A stretch of 64,000 nt of DNA from Spongiibacter taiwanensis (GCF_023702635.1 NZ_CP098455.1:1302001-1366000); one strand, 5' to 3'; numbered from the stretch's first letter, positions 8,037 to 21,284 are shown. Notes: generated by a model from the sequence alone, not told the origin. A program made the numbers and translations.

Positions 8037-9326
8037 ATGATTTTGGAACTTAATCAAGCGTCAAATGAACAACTCCGCGACTGGGAAAAGGCCCTGACGG
8101 AAGAATACCAGCGCTACCAGGCATCCGGCCTCAACCTGGACCTGACCCGCGGTAAACCCAGCGCCGAACAGCTCTCACTTTCCGACGAGATTGTTGAAAT
8201 TCTTGGCGGTGACTTGAGCAATCAAGCCAACATTGACCTGCGCAACTATGGCGGTTTGGACGGCATTGCCGAATGCAAGGCGCTGTTTGCCCCCGTGCTT
8301 GATGTGAACACCGACGAGATTCTGATTGGCGGCAATAGCAGCCTGACCTTGATGTACTTTGCCGTATTATTTGCTCACAGCCAGGGTTTTGGCGAACTGG
8401 GTAAGAGCTGGCTCAGCGAGGGCAACACCGTCAAGTTCCTGTGCCCGGTACCTGGTTACGACCGCCACTTCAGCATCTGCGAACACCTGGGTATCGAGAT
8501 GATCCCGGTCGCGCTCAATGACGATGGCCCCGACATGGATGAGGTTGAAGCGCTGATCAAGGGCGACAGCAGCATCAAGGGCATCTGGTGTGTTCCCCGT
8601 TTTAGCAACCCCACTGGCACGGTATACAGCGATGCAGTGGTAGAGCGGATCGCCAAACTCGGCAGTATCGCCGGGAGCAATTTCCGGGTGTTCTGGGACA
8701 ATGCCTATGCCGTTCACGCCCTCACCGATAGCGCCCCTGACGTTGCCAGCCTGATGGCCAAGTGCAAACAATTTGGCACAGAAGACAGCGTCTACCTGTT
8801 TGGTTCAACCTCCAAGATCACCTATGCCGGTGCTGGCGTGGCCTTTATGGGCATGTCCAAGGCCAATCTAAAGGCCTTCAGCAAGCACCTGGGCATGACC
8901 CAGATTGGCCCGGACAAGGTCAACCAGCTGCGCCACGTTCGCCTGCTCAAAGATGCCGAGGGCCTCACCGCCCATATGCGCAAACATGCCGCCGTGCTCA
9001 AACCCCGCTTTGACATCGTGTTGCAGAATCTGGAAGCGAGCCTGGCCGGCACCGGCATGGCGGAGTGGACCGCGCCCGAGGGCGGTTACTTTATTTCCCT
9101 GAATACGCTTCCGGGGCTGGCCCAGGATGTGGTTCGCCTGGCGGCAGAAGCGGGGGTAAAACTCACACCAGCGGGCGCAACCTTCCCTTATGGCAAAGAC
9201 CCGGAAAATCGCAATATCCGTATTGCGCCCAGCGTGCCGACCCAAGAGGAAATCGACCGGGCAATGAAGGTGTTCGTCAATTGCGTGAAGCTGGCATCGG
9301 TGCGGCAAAAGCTGGCCCAAGCCTAA
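8037..9326 (+). CDS. PLP-dependent aminotransferase, aspartate aminotransferase Ic type
   Basis: A fold-type I, pyridoxal-phosphate-dependent aminotransferase of about 429 aa. It matches the subgroup Ic aspartate aminotransferases (Pfam Asp_aminotransf type, as in Corynebacterium) and not the classical AspC. Visible landmarks are LDLTRGKPSAEQL near the N-terminus, LIGGNSSLTLMYF, the substrate-side RFSNPTGT, the cofactor Asp in FWDNAYAVH, the PLP-binding Lys in GSTSKITYAG, and RIAPSVP with the carboxylate-binding Arg near the C-terminus. Predicted to interconvert aspartate or another acidic amino acid with 2-oxo acids; substrate is inferred from family only. The start is ambiguous: GTG 8034, ATG 8037 or TTG 8043; AAGGTGA at 8031-8037 would space best for the TTG. 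Confidence 0.85.
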   Translation: MILELNQASNEQLRDWEKALTEEYQRYQASGLNLDLTRGKPSAEQLSLSDEIVEILGGDLSNQANIDLRNYGGLDGIAECKALFAPVLDVNTDEILIGGNSSLTLMYFAVLFAHSQGFGELGKSWLSEGNTVKFLCPVPGYDRHFSICEHLGIEMIPVALNDDGPDMDEVEALIKGDSSIKGIWCVPRFSNPTGTVYSDAVVERIAKLGSIAGSNFRVFWDNAYAVHALTDSAPDVASLMAKCKQFGTEDSVYLFGSTSKITYAGAGVAFMGMSKANLKAFSKHLGMTQIGPDKVNQLRHVRLLKDAEGLTAHMRKHAAVLKPRFDIVLQNLEASLAGTGMAEWTAPEGGYFISLNTLPGLAQDVVRLAAEAGVKLTPAGATFPYGKDPENRNIRIAPSVPTQEEIDRAMKVFVNCVKLASVRQKLAQA

Positions 9327-9349
9327 ATCTCCACGCACCCAGCCCGCAA

Positions 9350-9385
9350 AAACAAAAAAGCCCCGAGTTCGGGGCTTTTTTGTTT
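9350..9385. terminator. Bidirectional intrinsic terminator
   Basis: A perfect inverted repeat: AAACAAAAAAG, GCCCCGA, small loop, TCGGGGC, TTTTTTGTTT. It stands between the convergent aminotransferase (+) and DUF1820 gene (-), with a T-run on each strand, so it should end both transcripts. Confidence 0.9.
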
Positions 9386-9432
9386 CGCTGGCAACGCAGG
9401 CCGCCAGACAATGTGGATTTGGCGCTAAGCGC

Positions 9433-9783
9433 TTACTCGCTGTCGGGCCCCTTGCTGACCGGCCGACCGCCTGGAATGGGAAAACTGCGAATATTGCTGC
9501 CGCCTTCCGATTCGACAATTTTACCCGCGCCTTCTTTTTCTACCTCATCAATGCGGACAATGGCGTGCATGGGGATATAACTGCGCGTAACGCCATTGAA
9601 TTCGGTCTTGAGCTTCTCCTCGCCCGGATTTACCACCAACTGGCTCTGCTCTCCGAAGACAAATTCCTCAACCTCAATAAAGCCGTACATATCACTTTGA
9701 TAGATGGCCCGGGCATACAATTCGTACACCTTGTTGTTATTGTGGAAAATCACCTTATAGATGGGGGATTTTACGATACTCAT
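9433..9783 (-). CDS. DUF1820 family protein
   Basis: A 116-aa soluble protein beginning MSIVKSPIYKVIFHNNNKVYELYARAIYQSDMYG. The block FIEVEEFVFGEQSQLVVNPGEEKLKTEF and then RSYIPMHAIVRIDEVEKEG match what I recall of DUF1820, a small conserved family of Pseudomonadales-type gammaproteobacteria with unknown function. The fold looks like mixed beta, and SYIPMHAIVRIDEV is reminiscent of small RNA-binding-like barrels, but this is speculation. The start at 9783 is preferred to longer in-frame starts because GGAGAG lies 5 nt upstream. The gene is divergent from miaB, with about 175 nt between them. Confidence 0.75.
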   Translation of the reverse strand: MSIVKSPIYKVIFHNNNKVYELYARAIYQSDMYGFIEVEEFVFGEQSQLVVNPGEEKLKTEFNGVTRSYIPMHAIVRIDEVEKEGAGKIVESEGGSNIRSFPIPGGRPVSKGPDSE

Positions 9784-9898
9784 CAACACTCTCCGGAGGG
9801 GGCTTCGCCGCGCTGCGCCCCCTGAAAATCGGGGCGCCGGATAATAGCACAAAATCCCCATCTGCACCGCAATTGTGGGTTTTAGGCGGCAACATCGG

Positions 9899-9904
9899 TA
9901 TAAT
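9899..9904 (+). promoter_or_regulatory. -10 element of miaB promoter
   Basis: A consensus TATAAT 54 nt before the miaB ATG, in the divergent miaB/DUF1820 interval. The -35 region is weak (GTGGGT or TTGTGG), so the call rests on the -10 alone. Confidence 0.45.
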
Positions 9905-9958
9905 ACGCCGCCATTTGTCCGACACTGCAAATTTGACGGAAGCGATACCAGAGCCACT

Positions 9959-11305
9959 ATGTCAGACACACCCAAAAAGCTGTACATCAAGACCCACGGT
10001 TGCCAGATGAACGAATACGACTCCGCCCGTATTCAGGATTTGCTGGGGGTGAGTCATGGCCTGGTGCCCACCGACAATCCGGAGGAGGCTGACGTCCTGC
10101 TGCTCAACACCTGCTCTATTCGGGAAAAGGCCCAGGAGAAGGTGTTCCACCAGCTTGGCCGCTGGAAAAAGCTCAAGGACAAAAACCCTAATCTGAAAAT
10201 CGGCGTGGGTGGCTGCGTAGCCAGTCAGGAAGGCGCCGATATCGGTAAGCGGGCACCCTATGTCGACGTGGTCTTTGGCCCCCAAACCCTGCACCGGGTG
10301 CCGGATATGCTGACCAGCAAAAAAGTCGATGGCCCCATTGTAGTGGACGTGACCTTCCCGGAAATCGAGAAATTCGACTCCCTGCCCGAGCCCAGCGTCG
10401 ATGGCCCCAGCGCCTTCGTTTCCATCATGGAAGGCTGCTCCAAATACTGTACCTTCTGCGTGGTGCCCTACACCCGGGGCGAGGAAGTCAGCCGCCCCTT
10501 TGACGATGTCATCGCCGAGATCGCCCAGCTGGCCGCCAAAGGCGTGCGCGAGGTCAATCTGCTGGGACAAAACGTCAACGCCTACCGGGGCGAAAATCAC
10601 GAGGGCGACATTGTCGATTTCGCCGAATTGCTCGGCTTTGTCGGCCGCATTCCCGGCATCGAGCGGATTCGCTACACCACTTCCCACCCAGTGGAATTCA
10701 GCGATGCGCTGATAGAAGCCTACGCCAACGTGCCGCAACTGGTAGACCACCTTCACCTGCCGGTACAAAGCGGCAGCGACCGCATTCTCAGCGCCATGAA
10801 GCGCGGCCACAACAACGCCGAATACCGGGCAAAAATCGACAAACTCCGGGCCATTCGCCCCAACATCAGTTTGTCATCCGATTTCATTGTCGGCTTCCCT
10901 GGCGAGACCGACGACGACTTCGAAGACACCATGACACTGATCACTGATATCGGCTTTGATCACTCTTTCAGCTTTATCTACAGCGCCCGGCCCGGCACGC
11001 CGGCCGCCCAGCTGGCCGATGACACCGCGGAAGAAGTCAAAAAGGCCCGGCTGCAACGCCTGCAACACACCATCCTTAACCAGGCCGCCCAGATCAGCCG
11101 CCAGATGGTGGGCACCGAACAGCGCATTCTGGTCACCGGTGTTTCCAAAAAGGACCCCGGCGAACTGCAGGGCCGCACCGAAAACAACCGAGTGGTGAAT
11201 TTCCGCAGCGACGATCACGCCTTGATCGGCGAGTTCGTTAACGTGGTCATCGATGACGCCCTGCCCAACTCCCTGCGCGGCAGCCTGTGCCAGCAGCGCC
11301 ATTGA
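9959..11305 (+). CDS. miaB: tRNA-2-methylthio-N6-dimethylallyladenosine synthase MiaB
   Basis: Radical-SAM methylthiotransferase that adds a methylthio group to i6A37 of tRNAs reading UNN codons. 448 aa. The N-terminal MTTase domain has three Fe-S cysteines in [27 protein letters not shown] and [10 protein letters not shown]; the radical-SAM CxxxCxxC is in [14 protein letters not shown]; the TRAM domain is C-terminal ([26 protein letters not shown]). ATG 9959 starts the usual [19 protein letters not shown]-terminus. It is the first gene of the miaB-ybeZ-ybeY-corC-lnt set. Confidence 0.98.
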   Translation: MSDTPKKLYIKTHGCQMNEYDSARIQDLLGVSHGLVPTDNPEEADVLLLNTCSIREKAQEKVFHQLGRWKKLKDKNPNLKIGVGGCVASQEGADIGKRAPYVDVVFGPQTLHRVPDMLTSKKVDGPIVVDVTFPEIEKFDSLPEPSVDGPSAFVSIMEGCSKYCTFCVVPYTRGEEVSRPFDDVIAEIAQLAAKGVREVNLLGQNVNAYRGENHEGDIVDFAELLGFVGRIPGIERIRYTTSHPVEFSDALIEAYANVPQLVDHLHLPVQSGSDRILSAMKRGHNNAEYRAKIDKLRAIRPNISLSSDFIVGFPGETDDDFEDTMTLITDIGFDHSFSFIYSARPGTPAAQLADDTAEEVKKARLQRLQHTILNQAAQISRQMVGTEQRILVTGVSKKDPGELQGRTENNRVVNFRSDDHALIGEFVNVVIDDALPNSLRGSLCQQRH

Positions 11306-11384
11306 ATTTTGAGAAATTTCCCAATAGCGTTATGCTCCCCGTTCATCCTAGACTTACGCCGCAATCCTGGCGATTGGTGATCCA

Positions 11385-12368
11385 TTGACTGCGCAAACTC
11401 AGGCAGCACAACGCATCCTGACCCTCGAGCCCAACAACAGCCAGCTTTTGGCTGACCTGTGCGGCCAGCTCGACGAACACCTCAAGCTGATCGAGCAGCG
11501 ACTGAGCGTGCGCATTGCCGCCCGGGCCAATACCTTTCAAATCAGCGGTGACGACGACGCGGTCGACGATGCTGTTCAGCTCATCAAGCAGCTGTATCTC
11601 GAAGTCCAGGGCGGCGCCCATCTCAGCCCGGAATCGGTCCACTTACACCTGCAAAAGGCCGGGCTGGAACAAATCAGCCAGGGCGACCCGGGTAACCCCG
11701 TGGTAATCCATACCAAAAAGGGCAGCATCAAGCCCCGGGGCGGGAATCAGCAGCGCTATGTGCGGGCGATTCGCGAATGCGATATCAATTTCGGCATCGG
11801 CCCTGCCGGCACCGGTAAAACCTATTTGGCAGTGGCATGCGCCGTTGAAGCCTTGCTGGGTCACGGCGTACAGCGCATCCTGCTGGTTCGCCCAGCGGTG
11901 GAAGCCGGCGAGAAGCTCGGCTTTTTGCCGGGTGATCTGGCCCAAAAAATAGACCCCTATTTGCGGCCACTGTACGACGCTCTGTATGAAATGATCGGCG
12001 TTGAAACGGTAACCAAGCTGATTGAGCGCAATGTGATTGAAATTGCGCCACTGGCATACATGCGCGGCCGCACCCTCAACGACTCCTTCATCATCCTCGA
12101 TGAGGCCCAGAACACCACCCGGGAGCAGATGAAAATGTTCCTCACCCGGATCGGCTTTGGTTCGACCGCCGTCATTACCGGCGACGCAACCCAGATCGAT
12201 TTACCCCGGGGCACGCCATCAGGCTTGCTGCATGTCATGCAGGTCTTGAAGGACATTGAGGGAATCAGCGTCAACTACTTTGAATCCCGCGATGTGGTTC
12301 GCCACCCACTGGTTCAGCGCGTGGTTGAAGCCTACGCCGCCTTCGACGAACAACATGCCCGCACCTGA
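11385..12368 (+). CDS. ybeZ: PhoH-like ATPase YbeZ
   Basis: A 327-aa PhoH-family P-loop ATPase, functionally linked to the endoribonuclease YbeY encoded next. The N-terminal 110 residues form a KH-like region ([21 protein letters not shown]), then Walker [12 protein letters not shown], Walker [12 protein letters not shown], sensor [13 protein letters not shown], ending in [14 protein letters not shown]. The only suitable start is TTG 11385, with a weak ribosome binding site (GATTGGTGA), so translation may be modest or depend on miaB readthrough. It overlaps ybeY by 14 nt. Confidence 0.95.
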   Translation: MTAQTQAAQRILTLEPNNSQLLADLCGQLDEHLKLIEQRLSVRIAARANTFQISGDDDAVDDAVQLIKQLYLEVQGGAHLSPESVHLHLQKAGLEQISQGDPGNPVVIHTKKGSIKPRGGNQQRYVRAIRECDINFGIGPAGTGKTYLAVACAVEALLGHGVQRILLVRPAVEAGEKLGFLPGDLAQKIDPYLRPLYDALYEMIGVETVTKLIERNVIEIAPLAYMRGRTLNDSFIILDEAQNTTREQMKMFLTRIGFGSTAVITGDATQIDLPRGTPSGLLHVMQVLKDIEGISVNYFESRDVVRHPLVQRVVEAYAAFDEQHART

Positions 12369-12867
12369 GCCCACCCACCCCGGTCAGACGCTGGACCTGG
12401 ACCTGCAGCTGGCCTGCGCCGAGGACAATTTGCCCGCCGAGGCCGATTTTTATCGCTGGGCGCTGGCGGCTCTGCCCGCCGATCGCCCCCAGTCCGAAAT
12501 GACAATTCGCTTGGTCGACGAGGCCGAGAGCGCCGAGCTCAACAGTCAGTACCGGGGCAAAGCCGGCCCTACCAATGTGCTGTCGTTTCCAGCCGACTTG
12601 CCAGACGAGCTGGATATTCCGCTGCTGGGTGATCTGGTTATCTGTAAGCAGGTGGTCGAGCGGGAAGCCTCAGCCCAGGGCAAAGCGCTGGACCACCACT
12701 GGGCGCACATGGTGATTCACGGTACACTCCACCTGCTCGGCTACGACCATACTAACGACGCAGAGGCCGAGCAAATGGAAGGATTAGAAATTCGCCTGCT
12801 CGACCAACTGCACATTGCCAACCCCTATACCCCACTGTGTGAGGACAGCACCCAAAATCATGAGTGA
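12355..12867 (+). CDS. ybeY: Endoribonuclease YbeY
   Basis: Metal-dependent single-strand endoribonuclease used in 16S rRNA 3'-end maturation and ribosome quality control. 170 aa. The zinc-binding motif HxxxHxxxxxH is seen in [11 protein letters not shown], and the RNA-binding side has [19 protein letters not shown]. The ATG at 12355 lies within the end of ybeZ; longer in-frame starts would read through unrelated sequence. It overlaps corC by 8 nt (ATGAGTGA), so YbeZ, YbeY and CorC should be made in coupled fashion. Confidence 0.96.
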   Translation: MPAPEPTHPGQTLDLDLQLACAEDNLPAEADFYRWALAALPADRPQSEMTIRLVDEAESAELNSQYRGKAGPTNVLSFPADLPDELDIPLLGDLVICKQVVEREASAQGKALDHHWAHMVIHGTLHLLGYDHTNDAEAEQMEGLEIRLLDQLHIANPYTPLCEDSTQNHE

Positions 12868-13717
12868 AGATCGATCTAGCACCGATCCAAGTGAAAAGTC
12901 TTGGATCGAAAAAATTGCCCATGCTTTTTCATCTGAACCCAAAACCCGAGAAGACCTGCTGGAAATGCTGGCCGTGGCCAAGCAGAACGAGGTTATCGAC
13001 GACGATGCGGTAAGCATTGTCGAGGGCGCCATGCATATCAGCGATATGCAGGCCCGGGAAATCATGGTGCCCCGCCCGCAAATGGTGGTGGTCAAAATCA
13101 ATCAGCCCCTCAGCGAGCTGCTGCCAATCATTGTCGACACCGGCCATTCCCGCTACCCCGTGATTGGCGACACCCTCGATGATGTGCACGGCATATTGCT
13201 CTCCAAAGACCTGCTGCCGCTGCTGTGGCAGAAAGACAAGGGCGAAGAAATCGACCTCAGCACCATCATCCGTCCCGCCACCCTGGTACCCGAGAGCAAG
13301 CGACTCAATGTGCTGCTGCGGGATTTTCGGGAGAAGCGCAACCACATGGCGGTGGTCATCGACGAGTACGGCGGCGCAGCGGGACTGATCACCATTGAGG
13401 ACATCCTCGAGCAGATCGTCGGCGACATCGAAGACGAATACGACGAGGACGACGATCTGCCCATTCGCAAGATCGCCGACAACGACTACGTGGTGCAAGC
13501 CCTCACACCCATCGAAGACTTCAACGAGTACTTCAAGGCACAGCTCAGCGATGAGGAGTTCGACACCATTGGTGGCCTGCTGCTCAAAGCCTTTGGGCAC
13601 CTGCCATCGCGCAATGAAACCACTCGCCTGGATGACTTTGAATTCAAGGTGGTGAATGCCGACAACCGGCAGATACACTTGCTGCGGATGCGCCACAACC
13701 GCCACGAGGTCAACTGA
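12860..13717 (+). CDS. corC: CBS-domain transporter-associated protein CorC/YbeX
   Basis: A 285-aa cytoplasmic protein of the HlyC/CorC family, linked to Mg2+/Co2+ homeostasis. The tandem CBS pair spans about residues 65-190, starting with [14 protein letters not shown] and including [19 protein letters not shown] and [19 protein letters not shown], followed by an acidic stretch ([11 protein letters not shown]) and a C-terminal CorC_HlyC domain ([18 protein letters not shown]). The ATG overlaps the end of ybeY. In most relatives lnt follows directly; here a 12-bp hairpin and an unrelated 523-aa gene intervene. Confidence 0.95.
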   Translation: MSEDRSSTDPSEKSWIEKIAHAFSSEPKTREDLLEMLAVAKQNEVIDDDAVSIVEGAMHISDMQAREIMVPRPQMVVVKINQPLSELLPIIVDTGHSRYPVIGDTLDDVHGILLSKDLLPLLWQKDKGEEIDLSTIIRPATLVPESKRLNVLLRDFREKRNHMAVVIDEYGGAAGLITIEDILEQIVGDIEDEYDEDDDLPIRKIADNDYVVQALTPIEDFNEYFKAQLSDEEFDTIGGLLLKAFGHLPSRNETTRLDDFEFKVVNADNRQIHLLRMRHNRHEVN

Positions 13718-13721
13718 TCTA

Positions 13722-13750
13722 CATGAGGCAGGGCTGCCCCCTGCCTCATG
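13722..13750 (+). terminator. 12-bp hairpin after corC
   Basis: CATGAGGCAGGG (13722-13733) pairs perfectly with 13739-13750 around a 5-nt loop, starting 4 nt after the corC stop. There is no T-run, so it may be a 3'-end stabiliser or a weak terminator separating the ybeZYX block from the next gene. Confidence 0.55.
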
Positions 13751-13868
13751 CTCCCGCCGCCTCACGCTTTTCCCCACATCGTATTGCATGTACGCGTTAA
13801 TGCTGCTGAACTCCGCGTATCTGCGCGGTCTACACTGACCTGACGCCTTAGCTGACAGGGAGAACACC

Positions 13869-15440
13869 GTGGACACCGGAACAATGGACACCCTCCAACG
13901 CATCGCCAGCGGTTTTATCGAATACAGCGCGCTCAGTCTGTTGGTGGCCTTTGGCGTGGGTATCGCCTACATCGCCTACTTGTATGTCCGCGACGTTACC
14001 CAAACCCAGCATGCCGTGCGCCGCAACTACCCGGTCATCGGTCGCTTTCGCTACCTGTTTGAACATCTCGGCGAGTTTTTCCGCCAGTATTTCTTTGCCA
14101 TGGACCGGGAGGAGCTGCCCTTCAATCGGTCCCAGCGGGCCTGGGTATACCGGGCGGCCAAAAACCTCGACAACACCATTGCCTTTGGCTCCACCCGGCC
14201 ACTCAATCAGAGCAATGAAGTGCTGTTTATGAACTGTCTCTTTCCAACACTGAGTCAGGACGTCGTGCCAACCCATGCCGTTACCATCGGACAGGATTAC
14301 GCCCGCCACCCCTACACCAGCTCCGCCATTTTCCATATTTCCGGCATGAGTTACGGCGCCATATCCAAGCCCGCCATTCGTGCGCTGACGGTTGGCGCCA
14401 AAGAGGCCGGCATCTGGTTGAATACCGGGGAAGGGGGCTTATCGCCTTACCACCTGGAGGGCGGCTGCGACCTGGTATTTCAGATTGGCACCGCAAAATA
14501 CGGGGTGCGCGACAGTGAGGGGCACCTCAGCGATGAGAAGCTACGCAGCATCGCCCGCCACGAGCAAGTGCGCATGTTTGAAATCAAACTCAGTCAGGGA
14601 GCCAAGCCTGGCAAAGGCGGCATTTTGCCAGGCGGCAAAGTGACCGCAGAAGTCGCCAGCATTCGCGGTATTAAGGAGGGCAAAGACTCCATCAGCCCCA
14701 ACGGCCATACCGATATCCATAATATCGATGACTTGTTGGACATGATCGCGCGCATCCGAGAAGTCACTGGCAAGCCGGTTGGATTCAAAGTGGTGGTCGG
14801 TTTCTCCGAGTGGCTCGATGAATTGCTCGGCCGGGTTCACCAGCGCGGCCAGCAATTCGCCCCCGACTTTATCACCATCGACAGCGCCGACGGCGGCACC
14901 GGCGCCGCACCCCAGAGCCTGATGGATTACGTTGGCCTGCCGCTGCGTCGCAGCCTGCCCCTGGTGGTCGATAAGCTCAATGAATACAACCTGCGCAACC
15001 GCATCAAGGTGATCGCCTCCGGTAAAATGATCAATCCCGCCGAAGCGGCCTGGGCACTGTGTGTTGGCGCCGATTTTATTGTCAGCGCCCGGGGCTTTAT
15101 GTTTGCCCTCGGCTGCATCCAGGCCCTGCAATGCAATAAGAACACCTGCCCCACCGGGGTCACCACCCACGACCCGGAGCTGCAGCGAGGCCTGGTGCCC
15201 GCAGACAAGGCCAAGCGTGTGAAGAACTATGCCTTGAACTTAATGCACGAGGTTGGGGTGATTGCCCACTCCTGCGGGGTCAAGGAAGCCCGCTCCCTGA
15301 GCCGCAAGCACGTGTATTTGATCGATGCCCGAGGCGTACCGGAGCCGCTCACCGACCGCTACCCCGACATGCCGTCTAAACCGGAATACATTATCGCCAG
15401 CACCCGGCAGCAAACCGCCTCTGACAGCGTTACCGGCTAA
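13869..15440 (+). CDS. Membrane-anchored glutamate synthase-like FMN/Fe-S oxidoreductase
   Basis: A 523-aa protein matching the central FMN domain of glutamate synthase (GltB/Glu_synthase family) without the glutaminase or GXGXG domains. An N-terminal hydrophobic segment at about residues 20-40 (ALSLLVAFGVGIAYIAYLYV) anchors it to the membrane. FMN-side motifs are ISGMSYGAISKPAIRALT, GEGGLSPYH, SQGAKPGKGGILPG, DSADGGTGAAP and KVIASGKMINPAEAAWAL. The GCIQALQCNKNTCPTGV segment keeps the C-x5-C-x4-C pattern of the 3Fe-4S cluster. Related stand-alone proteins are often annotated as FMN-binding glutamate synthase family; their electron donor and product are not certain. GTG 13869 has GGGAGA 8 nt upstream; ATG 13884 is the alternative. 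It sits between corC and lnt, which normally adjoin. Confidence 0.85.
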   Translation: MDTGTMDTLQRIASGFIEYSALSLLVAFGVGIAYIAYLYVRDVTQTQHAVRRNYPVIGRFRYLFEHLGEFFRQYFFAMDREELPFNRSQRAWVYRAAKNLDNTIAFGSTRPLNQSNEVLFMNCLFPTLSQDVVPTHAVTIGQDYARHPYTSSAIFHISGMSYGAISKPAIRALTVGAKEAGIWLNTGEGGLSPYHLEGGCDLVFQIGTAKYGVRDSEGHLSDEKLRSIARHEQVRMFEIKLSQGAKPGKGGILPGGKVTAEVASIRGIKEGKDSISPNGHTDIHNIDDLLDMIARIREVTGKPVGFKVVVGFSEWLDELLGRVHQRGQQFAPDFITIDSADGGTGAAPQSLMDYVGLPLRRSLPLVVDKLNEYNLRNRIKVIASGKMINPAEAAWALCVGADFIVSARGFMFALGCIQALQCNKNTCPTGVTTHDPELQRGLVPADKAKRVKNYALNLMHEVGVIAHSCGVKEARSLSRKHVYLIDARGVPEPLTDRYPDMPSKPEYIIASTRQQTASDSVTG

Positions 15441-15521
15441 TGCTGGGAGCCGCGTCTTTAGTTGGCGGAGCCGCCAGACCGGCGATTAATCCATGTCACT
15501 CTGGCCTTCAGGCTGGCAGCA

Positions 15522-17057
15522 ATGCGGCCAGCCCACTACACTAAGCCACCCCATTCCCTACCCGGGTTGACTGCCTTGGTCCGTCGAATCGCTCCCTACC
15601 TGCTCGCCGCACTATCCGGCGCCCTGCTCCCACTGGCCCTCGCCCCCTTTCACCTGTGGTGGATGGCCGTCATATCACTGGGCGTGCTGGCCTATTTGCT
15701 GCGCCACGTTGCGCCCCGCCAGGGCGCCCTGCTCGGCTGGGCCCACGGCAGCGGCAGCTTTCTGGTGGGGGTCTCCTGGATTTACATTGCCATCCACGAT
15801 TTCGGCTATTACTCGGTCGGCCTGTCGGTATTGATGACAGCGGCATTCTGTATTGCCATGGGCCTGCTGCCGGGGGTCATGGGCTACGGGTATTGCCGCT
15901 GGGTCCGCGATGGTCTGGGCGGGCACGTCCTGGGCTTTGCGGCAGTCTGGTTACTGGTGGAATGGCTGCGCAGCTGGGTGCTAACGGGCTTTCCGTGGCT
16001 GTTGGCAGGCTATGCCATGATCGATACCCCAGTGGCCGGCTGGGCGCCGGTGATCGGGGTATTCGGCTTGACGTTCTGGGTCGCCCTTGCCGGCGGCGCA
16101 TTGGCCGGACTGGCAAGCCATTGGCGCCGCGGTCTGCCACCCTTCATTGCCAGCCTGGCACTCGCCGGTCTCGGTCTGTCGCTGCAGCAACAGCAGTGGA
16201 CTCAGCCCGCTGACAAAGCCCCCCTCACTGTCGGCCTGGTGCAATCAAATATTTCCCAGGACAAAAAATGGCAGGACGCCGAATTCTGGGCGACCCTGGA
16301 ATTTTACGATGTGGCGTCCCAGCCCCTGTGGGGCAGTACGGACCTGGTCATCTGGCCCGAGGCCGCCGTGCCGGCGCTGTATCACCACGCCATTCCCTAC
16401 TTCGACTACATTCGGGACCTGGCAGACAAAGCAGGCGGGGCACTGATTACCGGCGTGCCGACTCGTAACGGCGATGATTTGTATAACTCGGTGATGGTGA
16501 TCAGTGGTGGCGAGGGCATCTACAACAAACAGCGTCTGGTGCCCTTCGGCGAGTACGTTCCCCTCCGCCAGTTCATGGGCACGCTGATCAGTATTTTCGA
16601 CCTGCCCTTGTCCAGTTTCAGCCGCGGTAAGCCAGATCAACCGCACCTGGACGTGAAAGGCTGGCAACTCGCCGGTTCAATTTGCTATGAAATAGTCTAC
16701 CCCGACCTGATTGCTCGCGGAGCCGAGGGCGCTGACATCCTCTTCACTATCAGCAACGACGGCTGGTTTGGCGACTCCATCGGCCCGAGCCAGCACATGC
16801 AAATGGCGCAGATGCGGGCCCTGGAAAACGGCCGCGAACTGATTCGGGTAACCAGCACCGGCATCACCGGCCTGATTGATCACCGCGGCCAGATCACCCA
16901 CCGCCTGCCCAGTTTTACCCAAGGCACCCTGGTGGAAACCGTGCAGGCCCGGGTCGGCACCACACCCTTTACCCGTTTTGGCTCAGCGCCAATATTGATC
17001 CTGGCCGCCCTCACCGCGGCACTGGCCACCTTGACCCGCAGGCAAACTTCGCCCTGA
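15522..17057 (+). CDS. lnt: Apolipoprotein N-acyltransferase
   Basis: Lnt adds the third acyl chain to diacylated lipoproteins at the periplasmic face of the inner membrane, as required for Lol export. About 511 aa. The first 190 residues hold the expected hydrophobic segments (IAPYLLAALSGALLPLALAPF, LGVLAYLLRHV, GVSWIYIAIHDFGYYSVGLS and others), followed by a carbon-nitrogen hydrolase domain with the Glu in VIWPEAAVPA, the Lys in NKQRLVPFGEYVP and the Cys in GSICYEIVYPD. ATG 15522 is chosen; an in-frame TTG at 15462 is also open. The many lipoproteins in this window depend on this enzyme. Confidence 0.96.
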   Translation: MRPAHYTKPPHSLPGLTALVRRIAPYLLAALSGALLPLALAPFHLWWMAVISLGVLAYLLRHVAPRQGALLGWAHGSGSFLVGVSWIYIAIHDFGYYSVGLSVLMTAAFCIAMGLLPGVMGYGYCRWVRDGLGGHVLGFAAVWLLVEWLRSWVLTGFPWLLAGYAMIDTPVAGWAPVIGVFGLTFWVALAGGALAGLASHWRRGLPPFIASLALAGLGLSLQQQQWTQPADKAPLTVGLVQSNISQDKKWQDAEFWATLEFYDVASQPLWGSTDLVIWPEAAVPALYHHAIPYFDYIRDLADKAGGALITGVPTRNGDDLYNSVMVISGGEGIYNKQRLVPFGEYVPLRQFMGTLISIFDLPLSSFSRGKPDQPHLDVKGWQLAGSICYEIVYPDLIARGAEGADILFTISNDGWFGDSIGPSQHMQMAQMRALENGRELIRVTSTGITGLIDHRGQITHRLPSFTQGTLVETVQARVGTTPFTRFGSAPILILAALTAALATLTRRQTSP

Positions 17058-17077
17058 GAATTGCCCGGCCCCGGCGG

Positions 17078-17106
17078 TTATTCAGGGGCCATTTAGCTGC
17101 TAGAAT
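17078..17106 (+). promoter_or_regulatory. Sigma-70-type promoter for leuS-lptE-holA
   Basis: TTATTC (17078-17083), 17-nt spacer, TAGAAT (17101-17106), 42 nt before the leuS ATG. Spacing is ideal, and both hexamers are 4-5/6 matches to consensus. Confidence 0.55.
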
Positions 17107-17130
17107 ACCCGGCTTTCCAAATCCGCTTGA

Positions 17131-20118
<2,988 letters not shown>

Positions 20119-20119
<1 letters not shown>

Positions 20120-21138
20120 TGCGCCTGCGCCCAGAGCAACTCCCGGCGCACCTGGAAAAATCCCTCCACACCGCCTACCTGGTCACTGGTGACGAACTGT
20201 TGCTCACGCAGGAGTGCTGTGACCAGATTCGCCGCGCCTGCCGCACACAAGGAATCGACGAGCGGGAAGTGCTTGAAGTCGATCGCAGCTTCGACTGGAA
20301 TCAATTGCTCGCCGCCGGCAACAGCCTGTCGCTGTTTGCCGAGCGCAAGTTGATCGAGCTGCGCCTGGGCACCGTCAAAATGGACCAGAAAAGTTCTGCC
20401 GCCCTGCAGGAATACCTTCAGCACAGCGACGGCAGCAATATCCTGCTGGTCAGTTGCGGTCGCCTCGACAGCCGCAGCATGAACGCCAAATGGGTCAAAG
20501 CACTCGATGGCGCGGGCGCGGTGATTCAAGTGTGGCCGGTGGAGCGGCGCCAGCTGGGCCCGTGGATTGCCCAGCGTATGCAGTCCCGTGGCATGCAAGC
20601 CGATCGCGCTGCCATAGAACTGCTGGCTGACCGGGTGGAGGGCAACCTGCTGGCCGCCGACCAGGAAATCGAAAAACTCCGGGTACTGGTGGGAGAGCGC
20701 CCTATTGACGCCGACATCGTCGCCAGCGCCGTGGCCAGCAGTGCCCGCTACGACGTTTTCAAACTCATCGATGCCGCCCTGGCGGGCAACGCCGGCCACG
20801 CCCTGACCATGTTGAACTACCTCAGCGCGGAAGGCGGCGAGGAAATCCCCATGCTGGGCGCCCTGTGCCGAGAGCTGCGCACCCTTTATCAATGCGCGAC
20901 CGCCATTGAGCAGGGCAATGGCATCGAGCGAGTGCTGGACAATGCTCGGGTCTGGGACAAACGCAAAGCCCTTTATAAGCAGTGTTTGCAGCGCCACTCA
21001 AGCCAAGCACTTGGCAACCTGCTGCAATTGTCTGCACGGATCGACCCCGCCCTGAAGGGCCAAAGCGGGGAAAATGGCAAGTTGCTGCTCACCGAAATGG
21101 TGGCAATGCTGGCCGGCCGACCTTTTCTGCCAAACTGA
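20119..21138 (+). CDS. holA: DNA polymerase III delta subunit
   Basis: HolA is the delta subunit of the clamp loader; it opens the beta sliding clamp. 339 aa, the family length. The N-terminal region has the degenerate P-loop-like start AYLVTGDELLLTQECCDQIR, then LSLFAERKLIELRL, a lid region RMQSRGMQADRAAIELLADRVEGNLLAADQEIEKL and a C-terminal collar domain (LGALCRELRTLYQ and LQLSARIDPALKGQ). It overlaps the lptE stop by 1 nt. It ends the conserved part-operon; the next 330 nt hold no gene. Confidence 0.95.
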
Positions 21139-21284
21139 TTCTTCTTGGGCCGCCGCCCTTTTCACAGCGCCAACGCAACGCCCGCGGCACATCTCGTTAG
21201 CGCCGTTCCACCCGGCTGATGCCCCTCTGCGACCATTTGCCACACCGGTCATTGCCACAGCGTCGACTACACTACGCGCCCAAC

